A stretch of DNA of 10,061 nt, from the NCBI GenBank assembly GCA_025201765.1, contig MU623768.1:1-10061 (forward strand), given 5' to 3'. The position numbers and the translations under genes are program-made. Shown here one piece after another: positions 7,985-10,061 of the stretch (positions within the stretch are counted from its first letter, which is position 1; each line of letters begins with the position of its first letter). The notes beneath the pieces were generated by a model, which ran no database searches, had not been told where the DNA came from, and saw only the letters and a program-made list of their open reading frames with translations. This DNA is from Daldinia sp. FL1419. Lineage: Eukaryota > Ascomycota > Sordariomycetes > Xylariales > Hypoxylaceae.

Positions 7985-9580
7985 ATTACTACCCCAATTT
8001 ACCTAGAATATATTATAAGTATCTAGTCCATCTCTTAATATTTGTTCTAGGTAAAAATTGTATTCCAGAAAAAACCTATTTATTATCTATTTAACCAAAT
8101 TATATTATCATAATTTTAATTTTATTTTATATTCTTATTAAAATTTACCTTTTAATAAAAATAATTAAATCTTAATATAGAAAAATATTTTATATATTAT
8201 AATATCAATTACGTAAAATAATATAACAATAACCTAAATATAAGGCAACAACAAAATCCAAAATAATTTTATTATTTTTTTTTAATAATTAATAAAAATA
8301 TTATTACATTGTAAAAAGATTATTCTGGAAGAGGGCTAGGATATATATAATTTATATAAGGTATAAATATATATAAATAATTTTATATTTCTATGAAAAA
8401 CCATTATCCATTCTTATTTTTACAATTTTCTTTTTAATATTACAATATTATATTTATTCTTTAAAATGGTTTAAAATAATGTTACTAATTTATAACCCTT
8501 TTTAATTAACTTTAATCCTCTTTATATACCTTATTTATACTTTATAATATTATAATATAATATTATTATACCTATTATATTCATAATCCAATATTATTTT
8601 AAAAAACCTATTTTATTTTTATATATATATTATATTAAGTAAAAAAAAGTTTATATATTTATAAATATTCTAATATTTCTCCAATTTCATCTTATTACTA
8701 ATCCTTTTTAAATATTTTAATCTTTTTATTAAAAATTATTATAATATTTTAAATTTAATATAATATTTTAATATTATGTTATATTAAGATTATAATCTTA
8801 ATATAATTATATATTATAAAAATGATTTACTTATTAAAAATAGAAAATTATATAAAAAATATGGCTATACCTTTCCAATATAATTCTAGAAATTAATTAG
8901 TAAAATTTTATTACAATTTTTTTAAAGTTTTTAAACCTTTAAGAAATTTATTCAGAAATTATTAATAATATTTAATAATTATTTTTATTATATTTAATCC
9001 TTTATTTACCAAATCCATAACTTTTATATATTTTAATAATTTCAAAAAAATTATTTATTTTAATATTATTAATATTATAATTATTTTATAATATAATTTT
9101 ATTCTATATTTAATTTATTAATATTTATTAATTATAATATAAAATTTATAAAAAAATTAATTCTAAAAAAAAACATATATATATTACTTTATCCTTAATA
9201 ATTTATATTATTTATATATATTATTATTATAATAATTTTTTATTTAAAAAATTTAAATAATATTAAATATTTTATTATTCTTTAATAATAATCTATTATA
9301 AATCTTTAATAATTTCCTAATATATTTAGGTTTAAACCCTAATAAATATAATCTTCCTTTCAAAAATATACTCACCTTCGCTCAAGATTCCCTAATATAT
9401 ATAACCAAAAAAAACAAAGGGGAGGACAAGGAAGCAGGTGCGGGGGAGGATAATTCCAACAGATATAGTTCGGAATAAGTGCAAAACAATCTTAGATAAA
9501 TATAGTCCTTTTAAAGGACCCTACCAATATATTATTACCTATATCCTTTTATTTAATTATAAATTTTTCCCATTTGGCTC

Positions 9581-9593
9581 GAAGTTTCTAGAA
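9581..9593. promoter_or_regulatory. Three-module heat-shock-element-like motif
   Basis: GAA-GT-TTC-TA-GAA is a perfect alternating nGAAn/nTTCn array of three modules, the minimal consensus bound by heat-shock factor. It lies 73-85 bp inside the presumed 5' end of copy D, where an internal promoter of a retroelement would be. Copy A has GAA-AT-TTT-TG-GAA at the same place, with the middle module lost by one C-to-T change. Function is inferred from sequence only. Confidence 0.35.
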
Positions 9594-9666
9594 ACGTTTG
9601 CGCTAGGTAAGTTATAGTGCTATTTTATACATGGGTAGTTGAACCTATCTGAGAAACCAACGGGCC

Positions 9667-9680
9667 TAATAGATAATATT
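9667..9680. repeat. Right target-site duplication of copy D
   Basis: TAATAGATAATATT is identical to 7949-7962 and starts immediately after the final GGGCC of the element. Confidence 0.8.
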
Positions 9681-10061
9681 CCCAAATTAAAAATAAAGAT
9701 AAAAGATAAATTCTATATAAAAACCTATTTAAAAATAAAATTTAATAATAATATCCTTTTAATCTGGAACTTTTTTTATTAGAAAAACCCTATTATAACA
9801 ATAATTCTTAATTAGAATTATTTTAAAAACATAATAAACCATTTAAAAATATTATATAGATTATATATAAAATTATATAATTATTATAATATATTAGAAT
9901 ATAAAAAAAGATTATTAAATTATATTTTAAATTTTTAAAAATAATTTTTTTTTAAATATTATAATTATTTAAAAATTTTATTTTAATAATAAAAATTTAA
10001 ATTATTTTTAATTTAATAATTATAAATTAAGATAATATAATATAAATTAAATTATAATTTA
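9681..10061. other. AT-rich right flank, no gene seen
   Basis: Nothing coding or repeated elsewhere in the window is visible. It holds an AT palindrome at 9800-9822 (9-bp arms AATAATTCT/AGAATTATT around TAATT), and from about 9850 it is almost only A and T. Confidence 0.5.

Larger units (their letters stand above)
7963..9666 (-). mobile_element. 1.7-kb LINE/SINE-like repeat, copy D, full length
   Basis: This is the complete reference copy (about 1.70 kb). On the minus strand it begins GGCCCGTTGGTTTCTCAG at 9666 and ends in a GGGGTAGTAATAAATAATAAT-type 3' tail, seen on the plus strand as (ATT)n at 7963-7984. It is flanked by a perfect 14-bp target duplication. No LTR or TIR is present. This combination fits a non-LTR retroelement or a non-autonomous RNA moved by LINE machinery. 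No reverse transcriptase motifs can be read on the minus strand, but mutation would have destroyed them. The plus strand is C-rich and G-poor over 8401-8640 (27 C, 4 G), while the last 260 bp keep both. A stop-free plus-strand frame of 70 codons lies at 9405-9614. The uninterrupted Helitron target is at A8801/T8802. Confidence 0.75.

Noticed and set aside
4440..9666. The 1.7-kb repeat as an LTR or as a satellite array.
   Set aside because: It lacks TG...CA ends, has a 14-bp rather than 4-6-bp duplication, and the copies have different right ends and different junctions.
9620..9666. tRNA-like B-box (GGTTCAACT) on the minus strand near the 5' end of copy D, suggesting a tRNA-derived SINE head.
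   Set aside because: The B-box lacks its final C in register and no A-box lies at a suitable distance upstream.
1..10061. Mitochondrial or plastid DNA, because of the very high A/T.
   Set aside because: No organellar gene, rRNA or tRNA appears, and the window holds a Helitron and a Fot1-like MITE with mutation patterns of nuclear repeats.
1..10061. Many short open frames on both strands.
   Set aside because: They are short, AT-biased, disagree between repeat copies and show no domain-like residues.
1..10061. CRISPR array or prokaryotic regulatory features.
   Set aside because: The 17-bp and longer repeats are contiguous tandem repeats without unique spacers, and the element types are eukaryotic.

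Overview
The window is about 10 kb of extremely AT-rich DNA made of nested and dispersed repeats. I see no intact protein gene, rRNA or tRNA. The base composition looks like repeat-induced point mutation (RIP): A/T exceeds 85%, CpA and TpG are almost absent in long stretches, and repeat copies differ mainly by C-to-T and G-to-A changes. Together with a Fot1-like miniature transposon (44-bp terminal inverted repeats, TA target duplication), this suggests a nuclear AT-rich isochore of a filamentous ascomycete (Pezizomycotina). That assignment is an inference; no gene in the window names the organism.

The backbone is a 1.7-kb repeat family present four times in one orientation. Copy A (1-321 plus 3553-4415) is full length at its right end and split by a Helitron. 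Copy B (4440-5719) and copy C (7105-7837) share the left end but stop short on the right. Copy D (7963-9666) is complete. Copy D has an (ATT)n tract at its left end and a perfect 14-bp direct repeat flanking the whole element. That is the signature of a non-LTR retroelement (LINE or LINE-mobilised) read on the minus strand, with its 3' tail on the left and its 5' end on the right. Copies B and C then look like ordinary 5'-truncated insertions.

Inside copy A sits a 3,231-bp Helitron (322-3552) with a TC 5' end, a 7-bp-stem 3' hairpin and a CTAA 3' end. It lies exactly between A and T of the host repeat, and copy D supplies the matching empty site. The Helitron has no recognisable Rep/helicase gene and is filled with degenerate tandem repeats. 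One of these, a 17-bp minisatellite, is interrupted by a 435-bp Fot1-like MITE (2491-2925), and removing the MITE restores a perfect 17-bp unit.

The rest (about 5720-7100, 7838-7948 and 9681-10061) is unassigned AT-rich sequence with two small GC-richer islands. The inferred order is: insertion of the retroelement copies, mutation of copy A, insertion of the Helitron, then insertion of the MITE. The Helitron ends and the MITE still carry normal CpA, TpG and CpG.
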